NCBI GenBank assembly: GCA_035771165.1 | Contig: JAWNZC010000122.1 | Location: 933,001 to 997,000 of the forward strand | Direction: 5' to 3' | Source: Paragorgia papillata | Lineage: Eukaryota; Cnidaria; Anthozoa; Scleralcyonacea; Coralliidae | DNA length: 64,000 nt | The notes under the pieces: generated by a model | What the model saw: the letters and a program-made list of their open reading frames with translations, nothing else | What the model was told of the DNA's origin: nothing | The model's database searches: none | Made by a program: the position numbers and the translations under genes | Shown here: piece by piece, positions 11,779-21,316 of the stretch | Layout of the letters: every line of letters begins with the position of its first letter | How positions within the stretch are numbered: position 1 is the stretch's first letter

Positions 11779-12091
11779 CACAGAATAGAAATACGACCAG
11801 AAGTCCAACTCGCGTCGGAACCTTTGAAGTTTCTATCCTCGCGCATGTCGCTTCGCGCATCTTGATTCCTCGCCATCCTACGCCATCCTACGCAATCCTG
11901 GCAAGTTCCCCCGGCAGTTTCGACCTTCAAAAGAGGTTAAAACTGCCGGGGGAACTTGCCAGGATTGCGCAGGATGGCGTAGAAAATTGCGTAGGATGGC
12001 GTCGGATGGCGTAAAATATCGCGCCTGCGCATTGAAGAAATGCGGACAAGTTGTCACTCGAGTTGGACTTCTGGTCAATCCTTATTCTGTG
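11779..12091. mobile_element. Foldback MITE splitting a GTATAATAC junction
   Basis: The inverted ends CACAGAATA and TATTCTGTG (with GACCAGAAGTCCAACTCG further in) and a strong internal palindrome around ACTGCCGGGGGAACTTGCC give a 313-bp foldback. The direct repeat ATAATAC lies at 11772-11778 and 12092-12098. This insertion separates the neighbouring hAT element from its left target duplication. Confidence 0.75.
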
Positions 12092-12525
12092 ATAATACAG
12101 TGAACTCGATGTAAGTTAAAATGTGATACCTGGAACGCTAACGAAGAGCCAAAAAGTGAGGCAAAAAGTTCCAGGCCCCTGCGCGGTTTGCAGGTACGAT
12201 TCAGTCTCCCACAAAATGTTTTTTACACGGCCGCCCGTCTTGAGCGAACTGCGAAGGCTCGAAAAAAGGTTTGAAAAAATTATTTATCAGACTAAACGTG
12301 CATTTAATGGTTTCCCATTGTTGTGCAGCGCTGTTGTTGTTTTTTTTACTGTATAGCAGTCCAAAACTATACAGTAAATTAAGCTAGGGATGAAAATAGG
12401 CTGAGAAAACAGACGTCCTTTTGCTGGCTAGGATGAAAACAGTCAGCCGAAAAGGTGAGAACAAGAGTGAGAAAGCTATTCTTGTACGAGTTTGAAGACG
12501 TATTGATACTTGATATTTCATAATA

Positions 12526-12531
12526 TACATC
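12526..12531. repeat. Polinton target-site duplication, left
   Basis: TACATC immediately precedes the left TIR and is repeated at 32463-32468. Six bp is the normal Polinton TSD length. Confidence 0.95.
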
Positions 12532-12762
12532 AGTAGTGTCAAAAGGCCGATCCTGGGACATACCTTAATGGCCGCCAAAAATTTTTTGAAAAGCTTACCC
12601 ACCCCTTCGAAAATTGTTCGCGACCCCCTCCTGAAATTTTGACATCCGATCCTGGGACATGTTTGAAAAGCTTACCCACCCCCTCCTAAAATTTGTTTGA
12701 CGATCCTGGGACATGTTGCAAAATGGTTGCCAAGTTTTTGGGAATTTTTGGGATTTTGGGGG
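12532..12762. repeat. Polinton left terminal inverted repeat
   Basis: 231 bp, matching 32232-32462 in reverse complement with no mismatch that I could find by eye. It contains three copies of CGATCCTGGGACAT (12548-12561, 12647-12660, 12701-12714). Confidence 0.95.
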
Positions 12763-12810
12763 AAGGCAAAGATTTGTATCCTTAATTCGAATACAAATTT
12801 TGAACTTAAT

Positions 12811-15800
12811 CTACAATGTTCTCCAATGACCAATAGCAAGTGTTGAAATTTTGTCATCCAGTATAACCCTTTTGTCATCCTCAGAATTTAGTGCAATCTT
12901 GTTTACATGAATGGTGTGGATGGTATGTTTGGTACTTCTAAAGGTGTTCATCCCTCTTAATATGTTTTTTCTTGTTGACAAACATTCTACATAATCATCA
13001 AATTTGATTTTGTTGTTGATGACAGCCTTTGCAATCCCTTTGCACTTTTTGTCCTCTGTTTCTTCCCATAACCCAGTTACTGGATTTTTTTCCTTTGCCA
13101 TTTTGATAGCATAAGCTTTTGATCTCAAACCCACAAACTTTGAGATTTGTTTGGAACCTGTTTCTGATTTCATCATTCCAAGGACCTTTTTGTTTTTTCT
13201 TTTAATGCCGCTTGGATGGTTTTCTGGGAAGTTAGAGGTGTCGAACATGGTTTCAACATCTCCAGAAATATCTTTGAAGAAGTCATCAGTTTTGATTTCG
13301 TAACATAAGGAATCTGTGTCTGTAAATAACAACTTTGCCTTATCCCCATATTTTGGTTTTATGTAGTTGTAGTTAAAGTCATACATAGATATTTTGCTTT
13401 TGTCTAGAATGGCAGCTCCTAAGTAGATGGGTTTGTTTAATTTTACTCTGGTTTTTTTCATGTGGATTGCTGCCAAATTGTCTGTAAATATGGTGTTTCC
13501 TTTGTAAGTTGGTTTTTTTGCCAATTTTTCAAGTTGGTCGTCAAATGACACCAGTCTAACATCGATCCTGTTCCTGACGTTTTCCATGGTTTTACCGAAC
13601 ACAGAGTTGTTCATGAGCTTGAAGAAATCCTTTTCAAAGTCATTTTTGGCTGCTGTTCTTAACTTTGTGTTTAACATGATGTAGGGCTCCATCCAAGCTT
13701 TTTCAGTAAATGATATAATTTTATGGATCTTTGTTAGTTCCAACCCATTCGTCAAAAATTGTTCCAAGGCTTCATAATGTACCACATAGTTTTTCTTATC
13801 ATTTAGGTTTGGTACCAACTTTTCAACCTTGTTGATCATCATTCTTTCGGCTGCAAATGGCATTTCGTTATGAAGATCATGGAGTTCTTCTGGATACTTT
13901 AGATCAACTTCCAAAAAACACCCCTTGTCTTTTGCTGTTAAATAGTTTTTCCAGTCTTTGAACTCTTCTTCTGAAACCCATTCAAACCCTCCAACTGGTA
14001 ATGGTTGGATCATTGAATTACCATACAAATTGTTTTTGTCAAGGTATGGAATGAAAACACTTTCTTTTGTGGGGTCATATTCTTCCATGTACTTATTGTT
14101 GGCTTCTGCGTATCTGTGGGTAATTGTAGAAATCCCACCACGAATGCCTTTTTCAATCATAAGATACATGTCGGGGTCTGTTAGGAGCTCCAACTTTTGA
14201 CCCGTCATTTTCAACAAGGCATCCCAAGCCAATCCAGGAGTTGTGTAGTGCCACATGGGATCCAGTTTGTAAGTTTCTTTACACATCTTTCTGAAGCTTT
14301 GGATGACGTCAGAGAGTCCCAACACATCTGTTTTTTGGTACAGTTCCATGTAATCCTTTAAACTTTTGCATTCAAACTTCTCCCAAACATTTTGACCATG
14401 TTTGTAATCTTCAATGTCAACATTTTTTCCTGTAAGTCTGGAATGGAACTTTTCGTGTGGTGGAAGTTGTGGATAGTCCAACTTTTTTGAACTATCCAAA
14501 AACTCATACGGGAACACACCCTTTTGTTTCAACAGGTCCACATTTTCTTTTGGATGGTCTTTAAAACCGTTTTCAGTGTAATGGAACTCATCATTTGGTA
14601 AGTTTGACATTAATGTTGCCAAAGAACTTGACATAAATTTTAAAGAGTCCAAGAATCGTAACTCCAAAGGAACCCACTTCTTCTTTTGACTTCCGTCAGC
14701 ATTTAGTTCCTTTTTCCACCCCCCATCCATCCAAAGGGTTTTGTTGACACTGATGTACTCCTCTTCTGTTTTTGCAATGCAACCAAGTTTCCCATTTGAG
14801 ATACCCAAATATTTTGCTAGCAAATGACTATCATACCCACTAAAATTATGAAACAAAACAGGAATGTGTCGCGCACTTGCCATTGAGTAATTACAGTCGT
14901 TATGGGCAGCACCTCGGTATTTACCATTTAAATGGTCATGGTCTCTAACTTTGGATTTTGGAGTGTTTTTACTTGACTTCCACAGACTTTTTGGGTTTAA
15001 ATTTTTAAGTTTTTTGTTAACAAACATTCCACCACAAACATAACAAGTTGTTGCATTTTTGAAGTTTTTTTCATCCTCTGTTGTCATAATAATTTTCTTT
15101 GGTTCTTTGAGATATGTATTCCAAATCTTTTTTGCTTCTTTTTCAAGACTCTCAACAAACATTTGACCAATATCTTCAAAATCATACTGTTTTGTGTGGC
15201 TTACATATTTGCCAGGAAACACAGATGGGTCAGAGCATATGATATTGAAACCATAGCTGATCGGAATGTGTTCTTGGTATTTTTGGGTATAGCTTTTTGA
15301 CTCATCATTTTTTTGAGTTCTTAAAGGTTTCAGCATACATTCGAAATCTGCCACTATGATGAATGGGACATCTTGAGTCTTTTTGAAATCTTTGCCACCC
15401 CATCCCATGATATTGTCGACACCTTCTTTTGGATATTCCTGGATTTGGGCGTCATGGGTTCTACAAATAGTTTTGTGCTCATTTAATATCTTCTCTGTTT
15501 CAAAAGGGTTTAAACAGAAGTCGCAGAAGAACTTTTTGTGTTGGTGTTTGTCGTTTTGGTTTGTTAGGAGCTTTCCCTTGTCTTTAATGCAACTAAAATG
15601 GTCATTCCACCAAAATAGGTTAACTCTTTTGTCATGTTCAGACCTTGAGATTTGCATTTGGAAAACTTTTTTGATTTCATCATCCCAACTTAAAACATTT
15701 ACACCTATTTTGTTAAGCTTTTCAAACTTGGAAATTTCTTTAATTTTGACAGGAAATGTTAGGCCTGTGACGTCATAGTCTTCAACCATTAACTGGATTG

Positions 15801-16782
15801 ATACTGGAATTCTTTCAAGTTTTTGAGCATTTGGAGTTTCCTTTAAAGTTTCGGCAATGGCAACTGCGTACAGAAAACAATAGTCATCTTTGGTGTTTTG
15901 TGGGTTGATAATGGCTTTTTTGTCCTTAATGAATTTTGGAAGTTGCTGGTACTTTTTACCATTTAAAGGTTTGTACTTTGTTATTGATATGTGTAGAGAC
16001 TCAACTGATCTTATGGACCACCCCGAACCTTTTTTCTGGTGTGCTGCCAAATTTTCCAGCATCTCCCTTTTTGATTCCTTGTACAGTTCCGTTACGTCTT
16101 CCTCGGTTGTCATGGCTTTCATATTGGATCCAAAGTAAAAAAGATCCACTTCTTCAAGTCCTTCCACATAATCGTAGTGGACAAGTTTACAGATGAGTGT
16201 TGTTTTTACTTTTTTGGAATTTTCGATCCCATTAACAAGTTTTTCAACCCCAGCTGTTGTTTGTTCCAGAAAGACTATTGGATCTTTGTAGTTTTGACCC
16301 GAGATTTCATACAAAGCCGCCTTTCCATTTGCAAAATCTTTAATTAATAGGGGTTCTGTTTGGCGAAGTTTTTTGATGGCTTTTGACTTCTTACCAAAAA
16401 TTTTTGAGAGTTTGTTACCAAGGACTTGACGGGTTTTTTTCAGTTTTTTACCAGCCCCTTTCCACCTCTTGTCCCACTTGGTTTTGTATCGTCTTGCTTC
16501 TTCCTGTCTGATCTCTCTTGACCATTTTGCTTGTTCCTTCTTCTCTAATTTTTTGTGTGTCTTTTGTTGGAACTTAGTTAAATCATCGTTTAACCTATCT
16601 TGTTGGTTAATAAGTTTTTCCTCCTTCTTTAACTCCTTTGCCTTTTCCTTTTCTTGGAGCATGGCAAGTCTTTCAGGTTTAAATGGTTTCATCTCCTTAT
16701 CTCTCTGCAGCTGCCTTTGTTTTCTGAGACGTGCGTTTTCCCTAATCTTTAATAGTTTAGGGTCATTAGTTTGTTTCGTCAT
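12811..16782 (-). CDS. Protein-primed family B DNA polymerase
   Basis: A 1,323-aa replicative polymerase expected to copy the Polinton from protein-primed ends. Visible motifs with rough residue positions: Lys/Glu-rich N-terminus; C2H2-like CDFC...HKTIC about 425-440; Exo I ADFEC about 478; CYVCGG and VRDHDHLNGKYRG Cys/His module about 578-630; Exo II SGYDSHLL about 649; Exo III TDVLGLSD about 819; Pol motif A YLDKNNLYGN about 912; motif B KLMNNSVFGKTMEN about 1055; motif C FTDTDSL about 1153. All catalytic acidic residues are present. The length is at the upper end for Polinton PolB because of the N-terminal extension. It lies next to the left TIR, with its stop 49 bp inside. AATAAAGGA precedes the ATG. 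Confidence 0.95.
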   Translation of the reverse strand: MTKQTNDPKLLKIRENARLRKQRQLQRDKEMKPFKPERLAMLQEKEKAKELKKEEKLINQQDRLNDDLTKFQQKTHKKLEKKEQAKWSREIRQEEARRYKTKWDKRWKGAGKKLKKTRQVLGNKLSKIFGKKSKAIKKLRQTEPLLIKDFANGKAALYEISGQNYKDPIVFLEQTTAGVEKLVNGIENSKKVKTTLICKLVHYDYVEGLEEVDLFYFGSNMKAMTTEEDVTELYKESKREMLENLAAHQKKGSGWSIRSVESLHISITKYKPLNGKKYQQLPKFIKDKKAIINPQNTKDDYCFLYAVAIAETLKETPNAQKLERIPVSIQLMVEDYDVTGLTFPVKIKEISKFEKLNKIGVNVLSWDDEIKKVFQMQISRSEHDKRVNLFWWNDHFSCIKDKGKLLTNQNDKHQHKKFFCDFCLNPFETEKILNEHKTICRTHDAQIQEYPKEGVDNIMGWGGKDFKKTQDVPFIIVADFECMLKPLRTQKNDESKSYTQKYQEHIPISYGFNIICSDPSVFPGKYVSHTKQYDFEDIGQMFVESLEKEAKKIWNTYLKEPKKIIMTTEDEKNFKNATTCYVCGGMFVNKKLKNLNPKSLWKSSKNTPKSKVRDHDHLNGKYRGAAHNDCNYSMASARHIPVLFHNFSGYDSHLLAKYLGISNGKLGCIAKTEEEYISVNKTLWMDGGWKKELNADGSQKKKWVPLELRFLDSLKFMSSSLATLMSNLPNDEFHYTENGFKDHPKENVDLLKQKGVFPYEFLDSSKKLDYPQLPPHEKFHSRLTGKNVDIEDYKHGQNVWEKFECKSLKDYMELYQKTDVLGLSDVIQSFRKMCKETYKLDPMWHYTTPGLAWDALLKMTGQKLELLTDPDMYLMIEKGIRGGISTITHRYAEANNKYMEEYDPTKESVFIPYLDKNNLYGNSMIQPLPVGGFEWVSEEEFKDWKNYLTAKDKGCFLEVDLKYPEELHDLHNEMPFAAERMMINKVEKLVPNLNDKKNYVVHYEALEQFLTNGLELTKIHKIISFTEKAWMEPYIMLNTKLRTAAKNDFEKDFFKLMNNSVFGKTMENVRNRIDVRLVSFDDQLEKLAKKPTYKGNTIFTDNLAAIHMKKTRVKLNKPIYLGAAILDKSKISMYDFNYNYIKPKYGDKAKLLFTDTDSLCYEIKTDDFFKDISGDVETMFDTSNFPENHPSGIKRKNKKVLGMMKSETGSKQISKFVGLRSKAYAIKMAKEKNPVTGLWEETEDKKCKGIAKAVINNKIKFDDYVECLSTRKNILRGMNTFRSTKHTIHTIHVNKIALNSEDDKRVILDDKISTLAIGHWRTL

Positions 16783-16955
16783 TCCTTTATTAGTTAGTGT
16801 ATGAAAAAAATTTTAAATTATTTCTTTAAACCAAAAACTTCTTTTTCTGAAAACTTCATGAAAAAAATTCTATCCAACTTTGGATAGAAATTTTAAAAAG
16901 GAATGACAAGAAAACAGTATAGAGTCCTGTTTATGTATGTGTTTTTTAGAAATTT

Positions 16956-17387
16956 TTAACGACTTATTGACCATAGTTTTCCATTGTACGAAACTTCCTT
17001 GTTTTTTTTAATGTAATAAGGAATGAAACTTGGGTTTTTCTTTAAACATAGTCCAGCTCTGTAAATACTTGGGAACTCTATTGTTTCGCCAGCAGCAGAA
17101 GTAAATGTTATTTTAACTGGTGTTCTTATTACATTTCTGTGGTACTTATCGTAAACTTCATTTTTAACTAGTGGGATGTTCATTTTTTCGCACAGTGTTT
17201 TTGTGTTGAGTTTGTAGGAGCCTTTTACACCCATTTTACTACCTATTTGTTTTAGTTCTTTGAGGGATGGTTGTTGTGGTAGTGTTTCTTCCCGAATTGT
17301 TTGAAGTCTTTTGTTTGCGCTTTCTCTAAGTTGCATTCGCATTTGGAAAAGTTTTTTGAGTTCTTCAGGAGATTTTGTATATGTCAT
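16956..17387 (-). CDS. Hypothetical protein, NUMOD1-like C-terminus (paralogue 1)
   Basis: 143 aa. The C-terminal half resembles its neighbour at 17474-17962: both have NTKTLCEK/TKKTLCEK, a KI-FTA segment, an FPSIYRAGLCLKK / FESMTKAAQALKK helix and a YNGKLW-SR ending. That last pattern (serine-helix-IxxYI-YNGKLW) resembles NUMOD1-type DNA-binding modules. The N-terminal half is charged and helical (KLFQMRMQLRESANKR). AATAAACA precedes the ATG. A function in DNA binding is inferred. A hairpin (CTATCCAACTTTGGATAG, about 16871-16888) lies between its stop and the PolB start. Confidence 0.8.
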   Translation of the reverse strand: MTYTKSPEELKKLFQMRMQLRESANKRLQTIREETLPQQPSLKELKQIGSKMGVKGSYKLNTKTLCEKMNIPLVKNEVYDKYHRNVIRTPVKITFTSAAGETIEFPSIYRAGLCLKKNPSFIPYYIKKNKEVSYNGKLWSISR

Positions 17388-17473
17388 TGTTTATTATAGT
17401 GGTTTTCTTTTAAAATTTCTTATTTTTGGAATAAGAGATTTTTTGTTTGTGTTTAACATGTTTTTTATTCTGT

Positions 17474-17962
17474 TTATACTCTGCTTACAGTCCAGAGTTT
17501 TCCATTGTACAGAACAGTTTGTTTGTTTCTAACAATGGTGTAAATGCTGCAAACACTTGTTTTTTTTAAAGCCTGGGCTGCTTTGGTCATACTTTCAAAC
17601 ATCACTTCTTCTCCATCCTCTAAAGCTGTAAATAGGATTTTAACAGGTTCAAAGTCTCTGAAATGTTTGTGTCCCACAGGTTTGTTTGGAATATCTGGGA
17701 AGCCAAGTTTCTCGCAAAGTGTTTTTTTTGTTAGGAAGGGTGTGTTTTTGACTCCTCTGAATGATGCCATGGATGCTAGCATCTCCCTGTGTATGGGGGT
17801 TTTGTGTTGTTGCTCTCGAATTTCTAGCTTTTTGTAGAGTACTTCTTGCAAAAGTTTAATTTCCTCATTTAGTTCTTTTTCTGTTTGGGGTTTTTGTGAG
17901 GCTTCAGCAGTGTCTTCATTTTTATCTTGAAATTCTATGATAACTTTAATAATTGGATTCAT
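17474..17962 (-). CDS. Hypothetical protein, NUMOD1-like C-terminus (paralogue 2)
   Basis: 162 aa, a divergent paralogue of 16956-17387 in tandem. It shares LTKKTLCEKLG, the EEVMFESMTKAAQALKK helix and the YNGKLWTVSR terminus. The N-terminal part is acidic and probably coiled coil (KELNEEIKLLQEVLYKKLE). AATAAAAGAAC precedes the ATG. Tandem duplication with divergence suggests two related DNA-binding factors; I cannot assign a process. Confidence 0.8.
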   Translation of the reverse strand: MNPIIKVIIEFQDKNEDTAEASQKPQTEKELNEEIKLLQEVLYKKLEIREQQHKTPIHREMLASMASFRGVKNTPFLTKKTLCEKLGFPDIPNKPVGHKHFRDFEPVKILFTALEDGEEVMFESMTKAAQALKKTSVCSIYTIVRNKQTVLYNGKLWTVSRV

Positions 17963-18074
17963 GTTCTTTTATTATATCTTTTAATTTTAATTTTTTATTC
18001 AATTTCAATAATAATGTTCATTTCTTACATTGTTGTGCACCCAACGATCTTTTTCATGTTGAACCCACTTTTTC

Positions 18075-18368
18075 TTAAGGATTAGGTTCCTCCTGTCTAT
18101 CCTCTGTTGTCGAATTTGTTGGTACCAGTTTTGAATTCTTGTTAATATCATCATTTATTTTATTTTCTGTTAAAGATTCCACAGATGACGATTTTTTGCA
18201 ACTTGGAACCATTGTGTAATTTTTTACTGTTTTGTTTGTCCACCCTATTTGGACATTTCCTTCCATAACCAAATCTTCCCTGCCAAAACTTAGACCAAAT
18301 TGGAAGCCCTTCTTTGTAATATGATTTTTATTATATTTTTCTTTTGGCTTTGACTTTGAATTTCCCAT
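18075..18368 (-). CDS. Small protein with N-myristoylation-like start
   Basis: 97 aa starting MGNSKSKPKEKYNK. Gly2 with Ser at position 4 to 6 and a basic stretch fits the eukaryotic N-myristoyltransferase signal with membrane-binding lysines. The rest is hydrophilic, with a Ser/Asn-rich tail. No family is recognised. AATAAACACAA precedes the ATG. It neighbours two membrane-protein genes (18433-20265), so a virion-membrane or inner-capsid role is possible but unproven. Confidence 0.7.
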   Translation of the reverse strand: MGNSKSKPKEKYNKNHITKKGFQFGLSFGREDLVMEGNVQIGWTNKTVKNYTMVPSCKKSSSVESLTENKINDDINKNSKLVPTNSTTEDRQEEPNP

Positions 18369-18432
18369 TTGTGTTTATTTTTTCATAACCTAACAAGATT
18401 ATGGAAACAGTAAAAATTTAAGTAAAATTAGT

Positions 18433-18936
18433 TCAACTGTTATTGGAATCAACAAAATTGCCACCATCGAAATTTTCATTAATATTTTCATCATTTTGTA
18501 CTGTTTCATTTTTATTTGGAGTTGGTTTCCTATCCCACACATGTTTTGCAATAATGATGCCTCCTGTTAACAAACCAATCATTGGAATATATGGCGAAAT
18601 TTTTCTGACCATTGATTTAACATCATCGCAGAAAAGTTTGTTTGAAGATAATTCAGCATCGAGTTTTTCGTCATCTTGTACCAAATCCAGTTGCTCCAAT
18701 AATTCTGAAAATTTGGTTACGAGGGTTTCTGTTAACAGAGAAGTTGTTTTGTCAAGTTGGGTTCTTTCATAATTTAGCTTAATTTTTTCAAGTTGGGTCA
18801 TCGAAGCTTTTTTCAGATATGCTTCCGAATATTTGATCTCCTTTGCAAAGGATAGACGGATCAAGTCTTCCCTAAGTGTCAAGTTTTGCGGTTCGTCATT
18901 TTTTTCGTCATTCATTGTTGCATATTCTGTGTTCAT
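18433..18936 (-). CDS. Hypothetical protein with one TM segment
   Basis: 167 aa. A charged helical N-terminal part (residues about 15-105) is followed by one hydrophobic segment, YIPMIGLLTGGIIIAKHVW (about 118-136), and an Asn/Asp-rich tail. No family recognised. TATAAATG sits at the start codon, with AATAAA 14 bases further upstream. It is read in the same direction as and immediately after 18955-20265. Confidence 0.75.
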   Translation of the reverse strand: MNTEYATMNDEKNDEPQNLTLREDLIRLSFAKEIKYSEAYLKKASMTQLEKIKLNYERTQLDKTTSLLTETLVTKFSELLEQLDLVQDDEKLDAELSSNKLFCDDVKSMVRKISPYIPMIGLLTGGIIIAKHVWDRKPTPNKNETVQNDENINENFDGGNFVDSNNS

Positions 18937-18954
18937 TTATAATGGTGTTTATTT

Positions 18955-20265
18955 TTATTTTTTCTTATATTCTTTGTACTCTGTGTAAACAAAATATGTC
19001 AAACCTATTGCAAGGACCCACAAATTTTTCGCTAACCATGCCAATCCCTTTGCACCCCATGATAATGCAGTTGCCAGTATGCTAAGAATTGGTGCCAATA
19101 CAGGCCAAGCGGCTTTTGCAAGTTTTGCTAGTGCTTTACCCAATGCTCCTGTTGCCTTTGCTGCCGCTGCAACTCCTTTTCCTCCAGCTAGCACCACAGT
19201 TGTTATGATCCCAGCAATGGAAATTGCAATTGCGGCCGTTGCCCCCATGTTATCTTTGGCCCATTCTTTAAACCTTTCAAATCTGGATAGTACATGATCC
19301 CTAAGCAAATTTTTAACATAGTCAGTCTTTGGTGCTAAGTTTAATATCAATCTAAGTTCTTCCCCCCTTATTTCGCACATAACCTCAACCTCCCTGAACT
19401 TTCTTTTTTTTACTGGGTCTTTTTCTTTGTCAGCCATATCTTTCCACCACCTCCTGTTGATATCAACAGCACCCAAATCTGTTGCCCTAATGGTTCCTCT
19501 AATGTTACGAATTGGGACATCACCAACATTTTCTCCATTTTCGGCTTCAATGTTGTCCATTTCTATTGTTACTTCGTCACCCAGATCTTTAGCAACATTT
19601 TCGCGAATGTTTGTAACATCTTCAAAACTAATATTTTCTGGTTTAAGACCTGCCTGCTTTGTGGTAACATAATCTGCCGACCGTTTGTATTCGGATTGAG
19701 ATTCCATGTATAGTCTGTTAAATTCCTTTAATGTATTTTGGAATATTTCTCTGTCAGCTTCCCCAAAATTTTCGACATTGTTAAATTTAAATTTACCAGG
19801 ATTCTTTTCATCTTTAATAAGTACCTTTTCCCCTTTAAAAATAACTCCACCAACTTCTTTTGGATTGTCTGGATCAGAAAATAATGAACTACCAACTATT
19901 AATTCTTCACTGTAATTTCCATAACCTTTAACCACTGGTGTTCCTAATTTGTTTGCAAAGAATTTTGTTTTTAGTTTGGTGTTTTTTCCTCTGTCTATAC
20001 CTCTTTTTTTTGATGTCCACTTTTTAAGCCTAGCTCTGAATGCTGCTAATGACTCTTTTGTTTTTGGGTTTTCTCTTGCTATTCTGGCGGCTAGATTTTC
20101 GTAGTTTTCATCTGTATCATTTAAGGTATCAAAGTCAAAAGTCTTTGAAGTTTCTTCAAAAGTTTTATTTAAATCTTCGTACCCACCAAATGAAGTTTCT
20201 GCCTTTCCAGAGGCTCCCCCGCTATCTTCGGCGGGTCCTCTATCTTTAAATTCAAAATCAGCCAT
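18955..20265 (-). CDS. 436-aa protein with hydrophobic Ala-rich C-terminus
   Basis: The N-terminal two thirds are soluble and highly charged, with a basic patch (RARLKKWTSKKRGIDRGKN, about residues 81-99). The last 100 residues hold two to three membrane segments (ATAAIAISIAGIITTVVLAGG about 342; a long Ala/Leu/Trp region; LWVLAIGLTYFVYTEY about 413) and a lysine-rich end. No family recognised. A basic soluble part plus hydrophobic tail could suit a membrane-active virion protein, which is inference. AATAAACA precedes the ATG; the stop codon of the integrase gene is only a few bases further along this strand's upstream side. Confidence 0.8.
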   Translation of the reverse strand: MADFEFKDRGPAEDSGGASGKAETSFGGYEDLNKTFEETSKTFDFDTLNDTDENYENLAARIARENPKTKESLAAFRARLKKWTSKKRGIDRGKNTKLKTKFFANKLGTPVVKGYGNYSEELIVGSSLFSDPDNPKEVGGVIFKGEKVLIKDEKNPGKFKFNNVENFGEADREIFQNTLKEFNRLYMESQSEYKRSADYVTTKQAGLKPENISFEDVTNIRENVAKDLGDEVTIEMDNIEAENGENVGDVPIRNIRGTIRATDLGAVDINRRWWKDMADKEKDPVKKRKFREVEVMCEIRGEELRLILNLAPKTDYVKNLLRDHVLSRFERFKEWAKDNMGATAAIAISIAGIITTVVLAGGKGVAAAAKATGALGKALAKLAKAAWPVLAPILSILATALSWGAKGLAWLAKNLWVLAIGLTYFVYTEYKEYKKK

Positions 20266-20272
20266 TGTTTAT

Positions 20273-21243
20273 TTATGTCTGTTCCCCAACAACTTTAACC
20301 AACTCCTCACCATAAAATTTTCCCATAATGTCCTCCTCCTTATCCTGAATTCTATACATAACTGGAACTCCTCTGAAAACCGCTGACACAGTAAAAATTT
20401 CATCTGTAAAATTTGGATCATATCCTTTTGCAAAGTTTTTTCTGTATTTTTGGATCCTGACATGGTCCCCAATTTTGAATTTTGGGTTTACTTGGGATTC
20501 AAGAGGCGGGGTCCCATATAGTGTAAAAAAAACTTTGGATTGGTTGATATCATTGACATCTTTGGGTTTCATTTTAATAGTGCTGTGGGTGGTGTTGTTG
20601 TAACTATTTGTAAATTTGTCAAGACTATTTAACCACTCCTTGTTTCCTTTGAAAGTAAAAAATTTCCACATCCTGGTTTTCAAAGTCCTGTTGAACCTTT
20701 CCACAAGTGCAGCCTTTCTATGGGATCTGGATGAAAAATATTCTATGTTTAGAGATTTCAAAAGAGTTTTTACTCCAACATTGTAAAACTCCTTTCCCTC
20801 GTCAAACTGGACTGTTTCTGGATATTTACCAAATCTTTTTTTAAATTCTTCCAACATTTTGCTAACACCAGCACCATAGCAACAGTACTTTTCCTATGAA
20901 CAGGAACAGCGAAACCAAATCTTGACAAAATTTCAATACCTGTCAATATCCATTTTTGGTCATTATTTTCAGAACCAAATTTCGCCATATCCACCAAGTC
21001 CATTTGCATCTGGTCGGCAAGATTTTTGACGAATGTTTTTTGGTATTTTTTTGGTTTTTTGATGGGTTTGTGCAATGTAAAAACTTTTTGGCTGTGTAAC
21101 CACTCCTTAACTTGTTTTCGGGTTATTGAAGAATTTTCTTTTACAGCAGCTTGGTAAAGTTTCTCCATAGATTGGTAACCTGTTACAGGATTGTAGTAAA
21201 TATCTCGTAACTCAAGATCAATAAGTAAAAGTTTATCTTCCAT
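20273..21243 (-). pseudogene. Retroviral-type (RVE) integrase, one frame break
   Basis: The Polinton integrase inserts the element and makes the 6-bp TSD. The N-terminal frame (21243-20770) has a helix-turn-helix/zinc-free head and the first catalytic Asp in QMDLVDMAKF. The second frame (20857-20273) has the second Asp in VQFDEGKEFYN, the Glu in [12 protein letters not shown], and a chromo/SH3-like tail (KFKIGDHVRIQKYRKNF). The frames meet near 20,860-20,875, and the region between them reads continuously only if the frame changes by one base. It is either a single-base indel in this copy or an assembly error. AATAAATG is at the start. Confidence 0.9.
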
Positions 21244-21316
21244 TTATTTCCAAAAGTTTTAAAAGATTTGCCAACATTTGCCAATATTTTTTTACCAAAA
21301 GTCCCCAAAATAAACA

